Part shown: positions 1 through 6,652 of the stretch, piece after piece
How the letters are laid out: each line of letters starts with the position of its first letter
Position numbering within the stretch: the first letter of the stretch is position 1
Source: JACOVP01 sp964390715
GTDB taxonomy: Archaea; Nanobdellota; Nanobdellia; SCGC-AAA011-G17; UBA489
NCBI GenBank assembly: GCA_964390715.1
Contig: CAYMIM010000024.1
Coordinates: 1 to 7,731, forward strand
Direction of reading: 5' to 3'
DNA length: 7,731 nucleotides
Program-made: the position numbers and the translations under genes
The notes under the pieces: generated by a model
Database searches by the model: none
Told to the model about the DNA's origin: nothing
Seen by the model: the letters and a program-made list of their open reading frames with translations, nothing else

Positions 1-61
1 ATCCGGGAAATCCCTCAATGATAGTTGGATTTTTTGGCTTCTTTTGTAAAACAACGTGCAT
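1..61 (-). CDS. PAC2-family proteasome assembly chaperone (5' end only)
   Basis: Only the first 20 codons lie in the window; the gene runs off the left edge. Reading the minus strand from the ATG at 61-59 gives MHVVLQKKPKNPTIIEGFPG. The pattern 'K-P-x-N-P-x-x-I-E-G-F-P-G' is the characteristic opening of archaeal PAC2-domain proteins (proteasome assembly chaperone family), in which the EGFPG turn is followed by a Rossmann-like fold. By family knowledge these are soluble proteins thought to help assemble the 20S proteasome alpha ring or related complexes; the archaeal role is less certain. A good SD sequence (AAGGAGA on the minus strand, 72-66) sits 4 nt before the ATG and fixes the start. The gene is divergent from the membrane-protein gene at 146. 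The assignment rests on 20 residues, so subfamily is unknown. Confidence 0.72.
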   Translation of the reverse strand, partial: MHVVLQKKPKNPTIIEGFPG

Positions 62-65
62 AGAA

Positions 66-72
66 TCTCCTT
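66..72 (-). promoter_or_regulatory. Shine-Dalgarno site of the PAC2 gene
   Basis: The minus strand reads AAGGAGA, with GGAG 5 nt from the ATG at 61. This is one of only two well-placed SD sequences in the window, so this gene's mRNA should carry a leader, unlike its divergent neighbour. Confidence 0.65.
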
Positions 73-117
73 CTTTGGTTAGTTTAAATAGTTTTCTAAT
101 ACTCAGCAAAAACTAAA

Positions 118-125
118 TTTATAAA
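118..125. promoter_or_regulatory. Palindromic TATA-like box in the divergent intergenic region
   Basis: TTTATAAA is its own reverse complement and matches an archaeal TATA box. Its centre is about 24 bp upstream of the ATG at 146, so a plus-strand transcript would start at or next to the ATG and be leaderless. In the minus direction a start about 26 bp away would fall near 95, giving a leader of about 35 nt that includes the SD at 66-72. A-rich bases upstream (about 108-116) could act as a BRE for the plus direction. A second minus-strand candidate, TATTTAAA (90-83), would start transcription right at the PAC2 ATG and exclude its SD. Confidence 0.5.
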
Positions 126-145
126 GGAGGGAAGTGCACAAATAG

Positions 146-571
146 ATGATACAAGTACCATCTTTCTTGAAGTATTATCTCTTTGTAATGTTGTGTGTTC
201 TGCTGACGTTGCATCTCAAAGATTTTTACAGAAAAAAGAGAAAGTGGAGAAGTACAGCTATTCTCTTGACATTCTTGTTTGGAGGGTTAAGTTGGTTCTA
301 TACTTATCAAAAAAACAAAAAACATTGCTGGTTTATTCTAAGTCTAGCAATCCTTGCGATTCCGTTTCCTATTCTTCTCTCATGGAAGCCAGAAGTCTTC
401 TTTGAGACCTTTGTCTATCCGCTCTTTGGCACTACAGAAATAGGACAACTAATGTTCAAAATAACATCAACTATAGTTATTACACTCGTAGCTATCCCTG
501 GGTTTGTGTGGCCTCTGTTCTATTTTATACGGCAGCCAGCCAAGTTCTATAAGAGTTATTATAGGCACTAA
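146..571 (+). CDS. Small four-helix membrane protein, unknown function
   Basis: A 141-residue protein that I do not assign to a family. Hydrophobic segments at about residues 9-24, 37-51, 61-79 and 107-128 predict four membrane helices. Basic stretches (DFYRKKRKWR after helix 1, YQKNKKH after helix 2) suggest how the loops are oriented. The segment LFGGLSWFYTYQKNKK loosely recalls the Gly-Gly...Phe-Tyr turn of TM2-type small membrane proteins, but the second half is unlike them. The C-terminus is basic and Tyr-rich (KFYKSYYRH), probably cytosolic. The ATG at 146 is the first start after an in-frame TAG at 143-145. An AAAGGAGG at 123-130 lies 15 nt upstream, too far for normal SD use; the TATA-like box at 118-125 instead predicts a leaderless message. 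A 70-codon alternative frame inside the gene looks like a shadow. Confidence 0.72.
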   Translation: MIQVPSFLKYYLFVMLCVLLTLHLKDFYRKKRKWRSTAILLTFLFGGLSWFYTYQKNKKHCWFILSLAILAIPFPILLSWKPEVFFETFVYPLFGTTEIGQLMFKITSTIVITLVAIPGFVWPLFYFIRQPAKFYKSYYRH

Positions 572-580
572 GAAAAAGAC

Positions 581-587
581 TTTTAAA
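581..587 (+). promoter_or_regulatory. TATA-like box of the tRNA-Lys gene
   Basis: TTTTAAA, preceded by the purine-rich GAAAAAGAC (possible BRE), is centred 29 bp before the mature tRNA 5' end. That is the spacing expected if transcription starts a few bases upstream of the tRNA. It lies in the 41-bp gap after the membrane-protein stop codon. Confidence 0.5.
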
Positions 588-612
588 CCATCTTAAAGAC
601 ATTCTTTACTAT

Positions 613-687
613 GGGTCCTTAGCTCAGCCTGGCTAGAGCACCTGGCTCTTAACCAGGGGGTCGTGGGTTCAAATCCCACAGGATCCG
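613..687 (+). tRNA. tRNA-Lys (anticodon CTT)
   Basis: A complete 75-nt cloverleaf. The acceptor stem GGGTCCT (613-619) pairs with AGGATCC (680-686), with one G-T wobble. The D stem is GCTC/GAGC (622-625/636-639). The anticodon stem CCTGG/CCAGG (641-645/653-657) encloses CTCTTAA with anticodon CTT at 648-650, decoding AAG. The T arm GTGGG-TTCAAAT-CCCAC spans 663-679, and the discriminator base G is at 687. No CCA is encoded and there is no intron. The sequence style matches archaeal tRNA-Lys. The next gene starts only 3 nt after the discriminator base. Confidence 0.97.
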
Positions 688-690
688 TTT

Positions 691-1077
691 ATGCTCATGG
701 AAACAATCGACGAATGGATAACATATTTGCGAAAGAAACAAACACTTATTCTCGTAGAAGGCAAAAGTGATAAAGCAGCGTTAGAGTATTTAGGAATCAA
801 GAAAATACAAACCATCGCGCAGCAACCCTTCTACAAAGTCGCGGAGTCCATTCAAGAAAAAGAGATAATAATTCTCACAGATTTAGACGCGGAAGGAAAA
901 AAGTTGTTCGCGCAATTGAATCGGTATTGCCAACAGCACAGCATTAAAGTAGACAACAAGCCTCGTGAGTTTTTATTCAAGCACACAACGCTCACGCAAA
1001 TAGAAGGTCTTCCTAGTTACTTGCGCAAAATTTTAAACATAGAGTCAAAGACATTGTCTTCAATGCAGCACGTGTGA
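691..1077 (+). CDS. Small Toprim-domain protein (UPF0292-like)
   Basis: A 128-residue protein consisting almost entirely of one Toprim domain. The conserved metal-binding acids are visible: Glu23 in ILVEGKSD (20-27) and the DxD Asp64/Asp66 in IIILTDLDAEGKK (59-71). The later stretch REFLFKHTTLTQIEGL matches the C-terminal signature of archaeal stand-alone Toprim proteins (UPF0292 / COG1658-like, related to RNase M5 and primase Toprim folds). These are presumed Mg-dependent nucleic-acid enzymes of unsettled function. Length fits the family. The start is ATG at 691, 3 nt after tRNA-Lys; ATG at 697 is an equally possible start. Neither has an SD, and the tRNA body offers no TATA-like box, so co-transcription with the tRNA is likely. 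The last 20 codons overlap the convergent DUF58 gene. Confidence 0.85.
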   Translation: MLMETIDEWITYLRKKQTLILVEGKSDKAALEYLGIKKIQTIAQQPFYKVAESIQEKEIIILTDLDAEGKKLFAQLNRYCQQHSIKVDNKPREFLFKHTTLTQIEGLPSYLRKILNIESKTLSSMQHV

Positions 1078-1871
1078 AACGTAGCTCCTAGTCCTTCTGC
1101 CAATCGTTTCAAACGTAAATTATGATCTTGTAATTTCGACAAGTAGTTCTTGCGTAAAAAAGGGCTGATATAGGTGCGCAGCATGCTGTGTGTTTCGCTG
1201 TCTTTCAAGTTAAATTCTCCATTCAAGTCAAGACTTAATTCTACCTCATCCAAGACCTGAATCAATTTGATGGTGTTATTTCTGAAGCCAAATAACGCGC
1301 GTTTCACTTGCTCTGGTTCATACAAGAAATCAGAGATGATGACAATCATGGATCGTGAGTCAATGAACTTTGCGTAGTTCATCAAAGATTCTTCAAACTT
1401 AGATTCTCCTTCTGGTTGTTTTGTTCGTAAGTAATCTAGGATAGTCACTAGTTGTCTTTTGCCGCGTTTTGGTTTGAACCTGTCAAGCTTGTCAGAAAAT
1501 GTGGACAGTACAAATCGTTCATTGTTCTTCAAGGCCATGTAAGCGAATCCTACACCGAGCATGGAAGCGTACTCATATTTCTTCATGGCTTTGCTGCCAA
1601 AATGCATACTGTTGCTGAAGTCAAGAATGACATGCACAGTTAAATTGCGTTCTTCTTCGCGTCGCTTGATATGGAGTCTGTCGGTTCTCCCATAGACTTT
1701 CCAGTCAATGGCGCGGTAATCATCTCCAGGAGTATAATTTCTATGGTCCTTGAAAATTAATCCCTGGCCGCCATGAGTGCTCTGTCGCTCGCCTATGTAG
1801 TTAGATGCGACTCGTTTGTTAATAATTAAACTAAGGCGATGAAGATGATGTAAAAAGTCAGTCTCAATCAT
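1017..1871 (-). CDS. DUF58 / VWA-like protein, MoxR partner
   Basis: A 284-residue soluble protein with no membrane helix, the usual size of the cytosolic DUF58 proteins encoded beside MoxR. The DUF58 signature is clear: YTPGDDYRAIDWK at 46-58, followed by the basic stretch HIKRREEERN. A VWA-like fold follows with a MIDAS-type DxSxS (Asp84, Ser86, Ser88 in ILDFSNSM) and a later strand ending in Asp181 (VIISDFLYEP). By family knowledge DUF58 proteins work with MoxR AAA+ ATPases, probably as adaptor or substrate-binding partners. The start overlaps the moxR stop as ATGA (1871-1868), with no SD, so reinitiation is likely. It is the last gene of the operon. Its 3' end overlaps the Toprim gene by 61 bp, and no oligo-T terminator is evident just downstream. 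Confidence 0.9.
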   Translation of the reverse strand: MIETDFLHHLHRLSLIINKRVASNYIGERQSTHGGQGLIFKDHRNYTPGDDYRAIDWKVYGRTDRLHIKRREEERNLTVHVILDFSNSMHFGSKAMKKYEYASMLGVGFAYMALKNNERFVLSTFSDKLDRFKPKRGKRQLVTILDYLRTKQPEGESKFEESLMNYAKFIDSRSMIVIISDFLYEPEQVKRALFGFRNNTIKLIQVLDEVELSLDLNGEFNLKDSETHSMLRTYISPFLRKNYLSKLQDHNLRLKRLAEGLGATFHTCCIEDNVFDSMFKILRK

Positions 1872-2815
1872 TTTAGCATATAGCCAATTACGTCGTCTTC
1901 ATTGAAATTATTGCGTTCAGCTTCAAAGTTCAGGATGATGCGGTGTCTAAGTACAGGGTAAAGCATTTCACGCACGTCATTCTTGGTGACATAATTTCGT
2001 CCATCAAGGAGAGCGTTCGCTTTTGCTGCTAAGACTAGTCCAATAGACGCGCGCGGGGAAGCGCCATATTCTATAAGTTCTTTGCGATCTCTTGTTTTTT
2101 TGACAAGCTCTACAGCGTGCTTGCGGACATCCTGCGCTATAGGGATTTGGCGAACGAGCTGTTGCAGTTTGAAAATAGTTTCTTTCTTTAGCAAAGGTTT
2201 TAACTCAGGACCTCCTTTCTCATTGAATTCTGTATAGCGTGTGACGATTTCAACTTCATCGTTGAAGCTTGGATAGTCTGTTTTGATCTTGAATAAGAAA
2301 CGATCGCTCTGCGCTTCAGGTAAAGGATAAGTTCCTTCTTGCTCAATAGGATTTTGCGTCGCCAATACAAAAAAAGGTTTTTCTAATTTATAGGTATGAT
2401 TTCCAACAGTCACTTGGCGTTCCTGCATCGCTTCGAGTAAAGCTGATTGTGTTTTTGGTGTTGCTCTGTTAATCTCATCCATCAAGACTACATTGGCGAA
2501 TAATGGACCAGGCTGGAATTTGAATTCTCTTCCGTTTTTTGTTTCTTCCAAGACATATGTGCCAGTAATATCTGACGGCATTAGATCGGGAGTTCCTTGA
2601 ATGCGAGAAAATTTTAAGTCCATTAATTTTGCTAAGGTGCTGATCGTCAAAGTTTTTGCTAATCCAGGATAACCTTCTAGAAGCGCGTTGCTTTCTGTTA
2701 AGATAGCGATGATAATCTGCTTGACAACATGTTGCTGTCCAACAACGACCTTTCCAACTTCAGTGAAGATATATTCAAAAACTTCCTTTGCTTGTTTGAT
2801 GGATTCTGTAGTCAT
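1868..2815 (-). CDS. MoxR-family AAA+ ATPase
   Basis: A 315-residue AAA+ ATPase of typical MoxR length. Walker A is GYPGLAKT (48-55; Lys54, Thr55), with the Leu-Ala variant usual for MoxR. Walker B is VVLMDEIN (109-116; Asp113, Glu114). Sensor 1 lies in LATQNPIEQEGTYPLPEAQ (Asn155), followed by DRF at 171-173. Sensor 2 lies in GASPRAS (Arg255) of the C-terminal lid. All key residues for ATP binding and hydrolysis are present. MoxR proteins form hexameric rings in the cytosol and act as chaperone-like remodellers with VWA partners; here the partners are the DUF58 protein downstream and the VWA membrane protein upstream. The start ATG at 2815 overlaps the upstream stop as ATGA, and the stop overlaps the DUF58 start the same way. 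No SD is seen. Confidence 0.96.
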   Translation of the reverse strand: MTTESIKQAKEVFEYIFTEVGKVVVGQQHVVKQIIIAILTESNALLEGYPGLAKTLTISTLAKLMDLKFSRIQGTPDLMPSDITGTYVLEETKNGREFKFQPGPLFANVVLMDEINRATPKTQSALLEAMQERQVTVGNHTYKLEKPFFVLATQNPIEQEGTYPLPEAQSDRFLFKIKTDYPSFNDEVEIVTRYTEFNEKGGPELKPLLKKETIFKLQQLVRQIPIAQDVRKHAVELVKKTRDRKELIEYGASPRASIGLVLAAKANALLDGRNYVTKNDVREMLYPVLRHRIILNFEAERNNFNEDDVIGYMLK

Positions 2816-3600
2816 GGTTTGTTGATGCTGCGGAAATAATTATTCACAATTTGTTTGTCTTCGTCATCGATTTTTTCTTTGGAATTTTCGCTGCCAAGTG
2901 CCTCTCGATTGCCTGTGCCTGTAGATGTTCCTTTAAATGTCTTTCCGTCTTTGTCCTTATTGTAGCTGTTTATATCCACTAGACCAAGCATCTGGTTGAG
3001 TTCTATGACTTGTTCCTTGCCATATTTGATTTGCTCCTCGTCTCCATAGAGATTGTCTTTAGATTCTTTGTCAGAAAAAGAAACATCTGTTAAATTAGCT
3101 GTTTTGGCAAAAAAGCCAGTCAAAGAAGTCGTGCCTTCTTGAAGCGCGGGAAGAACATCGTCAAAATGGATACTGTTCAAGGAAAAAAACCCTAAAAGAA
3201 AACACAGTCCCAAGATGGCGGCTATTTTAGAGATAGTCTGCTTCTTGTTCATGATACGAGTAGCGCTTACCTGCTGCAGTCGTTCCAGAACGTCATGGTG
3301 TAAATCAAGCGCGACATCGTCATCGCGTTCTGCGTTGTCTGCTGAAGTTCGAAGGCGCCATTCCAGGTCAGGGATTTTTTTCTCCACATCGTAATACCCT
3401 ATTTTTTTCATGCCGCGAATAGTATTCACAGTCAAAAAAACAAGGAAAGGAATCAACGCGTAAATCCAAGGGACAGCGAAGAAAAAGAAAGCCAATGCGA
3501 ACAACAAGAAGATAATCAGCGAGTTGACAAAACTATTGAAGAAGCTTACAAAGAACAAAATCTGTTTCACTTGCTTCAATGCTTGTTTAATGATATCCAT
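2812..3600 (-). CDS. Three-helix membrane protein of the MoxR operon, acidic tail
   Basis: A 262-residue protein without a confident family. Hydrophobic segments at about 26-43 and 45-60 form a hairpin, and a third helix lies at about 122-141. Basic residues before helix 1 and in 61-121 put both on the cytosolic side by the positive-inside rule, leaving the acidic, low-complexity tail (142-262) outside. The loop YYDVEKKIPDLEWRLRTSADNA recalls the 'lpdLrdrLrTA' stretch of DUF4175-type membrane proteins found in bacterial MoxR operons, and the ending VNNYFRSI recalls the 'V..YF..L' end of some such proteins. Both are weak resemblances from memory. The ATG at 3600 lies 10 nt after the coiled-coil gene without an SD. 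The 3' end overlaps moxR by 4 nt, placing the protein in the same complex or pathway. Confidence 0.75.
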   Translation of the reverse strand: MDIIKQALKQVKQILFFVSFFNSFVNSLIIFLLFALAFFFFAVPWIYALIPFLVFLTVNTIRGMKKIGYYDVEKKIPDLEWRLRTSADNAERDDDVALDLHHDVLERLQQVSATRIMNKKQTISKIAAILGLCFLLGFFSLNSIHFDDVLPALQEGTTSLTGFFAKTANLTDVSFSDKESKDNLYGDEEQIKYGKEQVIELNQMLGLVDINSYNKDKDGKTFKGTSTGTGNREALGSENSKEKIDDEDKQIVNNYFRSINKP

Positions 3601-3610
3601 GGGTGTAAAT

Positions 3611-4210
3611 CTAACAAACGCTTAAGTTGCCGTTATATTCATCTTCAATACAGTCTTTCCATTTTTTTATTTCGCGTCGTTGATCATCAGTGGTTCTCGT
3701 AAGATTATCTAGTTCGCTTTTTTTGGAGCTGATATCTGCTTCTAATTTATCTATTGCTGTATTGAGATCCTCTATTTTTGTCTCAAGTTTCTTTTCAGCA
3801 GCGGATTTTCCTGAAAGTTCTTTTTCTGTGTCCTCAAGAAGCGTTTTAGTGTCATTGAGATCTTCTAATTTTTCTCGTAATTCTGTTTCTAAGGTCTTCA
3901 ACTTGTCGACTTTTTCATCATAGTTGTCTTGCAGACTAGTAAATTGGCTGCGATAGTAAAAACTGATAATGACTAAAACAACAACAGAAACAAGCAGAAT
4001 GCCAATAAAGAGAAGGTCTTTGCCGTTCCGCATCAGGGGATAAGAAGTGTTGTGATTAATAACAGTACTTTTCGGCTTAAAAGCGTCTGTAGCGACATTC
4101 TCATGCTTGAGTTGCTCCAGTGCTTGAGTAACCTCTGCTAGTTTTTTCTGGCGACGGTGTGCCACATACTCTTTGATAATGCCCATGACAAGCAAAGCGA
4201 CGTTGCTCAT
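3611..4210 (-). CDS. Single-pass coiled-coil membrane protein, unknown family
   Basis: A 199-residue protein that I do not recognise. Residues 1-64 are a basic, mostly polar cytosolic part (VAHRRQKKLAEV). One membrane helix spans about 65-86 (LLFIGILLVSVVVLVIISFYY). Residues 90-185 are a long, charge-rich coiled coil with Leu/Ile in heptad-like spacing (KLKTLETELREKLEDL and on). The short tail carries Cys187 and the C-terminal Cys199, the protein's only two cysteines, which could form a disulfide if the tail is outside. The ATG at 4210 directly follows the stop codon of the VWA gene (TAAATG), with no SD; Met9 is a less likely start. Its place inside the MoxR operon suggests a tether, spacer or oligomerisation partner for the VWA proteins; this is inference from shape and context only. 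Confidence 0.78.
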   Translation of the reverse strand: MSNVALLVMGIIKEYVAHRRQKKLAEVTQALEQLKHENVATDAFKPKSTVINHNTSYPLMRNGKDLLFIGILLVSVVVLVIISFYYRSQFTSLQDNYDEKVDKLKTLETELREKLEDLNDTKTLLEDTEKELSGKSAAEKKLETKIEDLNTAIDKLEADISSKKSELDNLTRTTDDQRREIKKWKDCIEDEYNGNLSVC

Positions 4211-6652
4211 TTAAATAGTTTTTTGTCTAGAGGCTCTGCGGAGATAAATCTCAAAGAGGAAGACTGCTAAGGCAAGGAGGATAAATGGCCAGCGATAGTA
4301 CCATCTCTTGAAAAGCGGTCGTTGGGATTGGGTTTTGACTGCGGCTACTATCTCTGCGATTTGATTTGCCGCGAACATCTGTCCTCCAGTAGCGCTAGTG
4401 ATTTCCTCAAGTTCTGGGTTAAGCCCGATACCCTCAAGCTCTTTGTTGTAGTTGACAGCGAATTCCACGCCTAAAATATTTTGGAATCCCATCTTCGTTG
4501 GTGTTAATGTTGAGCTATAAAGTTCATCATCGCGTTTGTAAAAGGTCAGCCCTTCAGCGACAGGTTGCTGTTTTGCCTTGACTTTCACTTCAGTGGCTCG
4601 TCCGATGTTCGTGTCTTGGACGGAAACATAACTAGGGCTTTTTCTCTCAGGGTCGCCAATCAGCCAGTTTATGGTTTTAGTATAAAACAAGGAATTTTCA
4701 CCATCTAGGAATTCTCCACCCCACGCGCTGCCATCATCAGTCGATAACAAACCAACACGACCAACACCATAACGCCAGACAGTCAAGAGTGGTTCTCCAG
4801 AATCAGTAGCGACTAAATGAGAGGAAGTTGATTTGGGAATCACAGTGTTAAATCCCGTGACATGGGCGCTGAGTTCTAAGTCTTGTGTAATAAAATGTCC
4901 TTCATCAAGCACAGTTGCAGTGTAAGCGTCTTTGTCTTTATCTTGTTCTCCTCCGCCAAAAAGAACTTTGACTTTCTGTGGTGTTTTTTCGCCAGTGAAA
5001 TATGATCCTCCGCCCGCGAGAGCGATATTTTTGATGGCGTCAATGCCGTAGATTTCAGATGGTTTTACCACACATTCACCTCGGGAGTCATAGCGAATAC
5101 AAGCGTTGCGATCACCGACACCAACACCATAAATTTTGATGCCTTCCTCTTGCGCGGCTGCTGCTAGGGATTTTGCAAGACCAATGCCTCCTGATTTTCC
5201 ATCGGAAATGAAAATAATATTCTTTCCACCAGAAACTCCTTTGAGCATAGCGATAGCGGCTTCAATTCCTGTAGGTACATAAGAATCGCTGCTTTGTTTA
5301 GAGACGCTGCGAACTTTTTGCATCAAGTCCTCTCGTTTGTCTCCCAAAGGAGAAATTTCAGAGATAATGTAGGGTTTGCTGTCAAATCCTATAAATCCTA
5401 CCTGACTAGTATCTTTAATATTCTCAATGACGCTTAAGGCAATGGCTTTCTCGACTTGTGAAACACTCCCGCTGCCATAACTTTGTCCAGTACTCTTGGA
5501 AAGATCCATCGATATCACAATATTAACAATGCCTTCTTCTTTTTCATCAGCGACAGCGACAAACGCGGGCAAGAGCTCCTCAAGTTTTGTTCCTTTATAG
5601 CCTCCCTTGTCAAAAGAGCTTTGTCCACCAATAAACAAAACACCATTATCATCAGAGAGATATTGTTTCAAAGAAAGTAATCCTCCTTCAAGAGCGGGGA
5701 AAGAAAGATCATTAATGATAACAGCGTAATATCTGTTCTTATCCAAAGCAGTTAAATCAGAAGTAACTTTGACTTCATACAGTTGCTTGAGAATAGGAAG
5801 TAAGGGAGATTCTTTCTGGCTGACAAAAAGTACCGATGGTTTCTGAATTACTTTGACGCTTTTGTAATACTTGTTATTTTCCATAAAATAGTCTTTATCA
5901 TCGAGTGTTGCGGTAATGCGATGTGGTCCTTCAGGAAAGGATTGGAAGAATTGAATCTCTTGGTCACTGGTATGTGTATCAATAAGCTTCTTGCCATTGA
6001 CCTCAACAAAAATATGTTTTGCGTCTTTGCTTGCGGTGCCACTGATATGTACTATAAAAGAACTTTTGATGCCTGGAGAAACTTTGTCTGGTCCAGTCAC
6101 AGTGATAGCAGCATCTTGTTTCTCTGGAAGAAGGGTAATAGCGTTGATGGTAGCATTGACTTTTGTTGCTTGAAGGACAACACTGTTTAACTCAGGTCCT
6201 ATATTATTATAGCCATCAGTCACTAGTAAGATATTACGTCCTTCCTGGAGCTGTTCAAGTAAAGTATCACTTAAAGGTGTTTTACTCTCATCACCTATAA
6301 TTCTAGTATTGACCTTGATGTAATCAGAAAGCTGGTTTTTAAGACGAGGTCCAGTTTGCATATCAAATACTTGGAAAGAGCTGGAGTTGTCCATGACCAG
6401 TGTTAAGGAATAGTCTCCACTTACTAATTTTTCACGCATCACAAAAGGAGATGCGAGAGCTAGAAGAATACAGAGGAGGATAATGCTTCTCGTGAAAAAA
6501 AGAGTCCATTGTCTTCGTTTGTTAGGTTGGTTAGAGGTAGAGCGACCAAAAGTAAAGCGAACTAAAATAAAAATGAGCGCGATGAGAGGAACAGCCCAGA
6601 TGAGTAGCGTAGGATTTTCAAAATACCGAGAAAAAAAATCTAGGGAAATCAT
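4211..6652 (-). CDS. Large VWA/GATase-like membrane protein with two MIDAS motif sets
   Basis: An 813-residue protein (numbered from the ATG at 6652). Helices at about 16-32 and 55-70 with a basic loop between them form a BatA-like N-terminus. A compact VWA-like domain (about 82-177) has DNSSS (Asp88), a TPLSDTL Thr and VTDG (Asp146). An Ig/CARDB-like domain follows (179-269). A GATase-1-like domain begins at 271 (LFIGGQSSFDKGGY), is interrupted by a full VWA domain (375-560; Asp383, Ser385, Ser387 in DLSKS, Thr461, Asp484 in ISDG) and resumes with LLTVWRYGVGRVGLLSTDD. A TGG motif and a final helix (788-803) with a basic tail end the protein. The ectodomain is predicted to be outside. Known relatives are VWA proteins of MoxR operons, probably acting in envelope or complex assembly. 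An SD at 6665-6659, 6 nt away, supports ATG 6652 over TTG 6655. Confidence 0.9.
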   Translation of the reverse strand: MISLDFFSRYFENPTLLIWAVPLIALIFILVRFTFGRSTSNQPNKRRQWTLFFTRSIILLCILLALASPFVMREKLVSGDYSLTLVMDNSSSFQVFDMQTGPRLKNQLSDYIKVNTRIIGDESKTPLSDTLLEQLQEGRNILLVTDGYNNIGPELNSVVLQATKVNATINAITLLPEKQDAAITVTGPDKVSPGIKSSFIVHISGTASKDAKHIFVEVNGKKLIDTHTSDQEIQFFQSFPEGPHRITATLDDKDYFMENNKYYKSVKVIQKPSVLFVSQKESPLLPILKQLYEVKVTSDLTALDKNRYYAVIINDLSFPALEGGLLSLKQYLSDDNGVLFIGGQSSFDKGGYKGTKLEELLPAFVAVADEKEEGIVNIVISMDLSKSTGQSYGSGSVSQVEKAIALSVIENIKDTSQVGFIGFDSKPYIISEISPLGDKREDLMQKVRSVSKQSSDSYVPTGIEAAIAMLKGVSGGKNIIFISDGKSGGIGLAKSLAAAAQEEGIKIYGVGVGDRNACIRYDSRGECVVKPSEIYGIDAIKNIALAGGGSYFTGEKTPQKVKVLFGGGEQDKDKDAYTATVLDEGHFITQDLELSAHVTGFNTVIPKSTSSHLVATDSGEPLLTVWRYGVGRVGLLSTDDGSAWGGEFLDGENSLFYTKTINWLIGDPERKSPSYVSVQDTNIGRATEVKVKAKQQPVAEGLTFYKRDDELYSSTLTPTKMGFQNILGVEFAVNYNKELEGIGLNPELEEITSATGGQMFAANQIAEIVAAVKTQSQRPLFKRWYYRWPFILLALAVFLFEIYLRRASRQKTI

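Noticed and set aside
134..145. GTG 134 with the AAAGGAGG just upstream, as a start for the membrane protein
   Set aside because: GTG-CAC-AAA-TAG ends after three codons, in frame with but before ATG 146. A leader mini-ORF is conceivable, but nothing else supports it.
193..405. 70-codon plus-strand frame inside the membrane-protein gene
   Set aside because: It is a shadow in another frame with no domain, no start signal and no hydrophobic organisation.
3690..3923. Ser/Leu-rich plus-strand frame opposite the coiled-coil gene
   Set aside because: Its composition is what the reverse complement of Glu/Lys/Asp-rich coiled-coil codons gives; no start signal.
5921..6190. Overlapping plus- and minus-strand alternative frames (5848-6190) within the VWA gene
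   Set aside because: They are antisense or out-of-frame shadows of a well-supported long gene, and no motif is visible in them.
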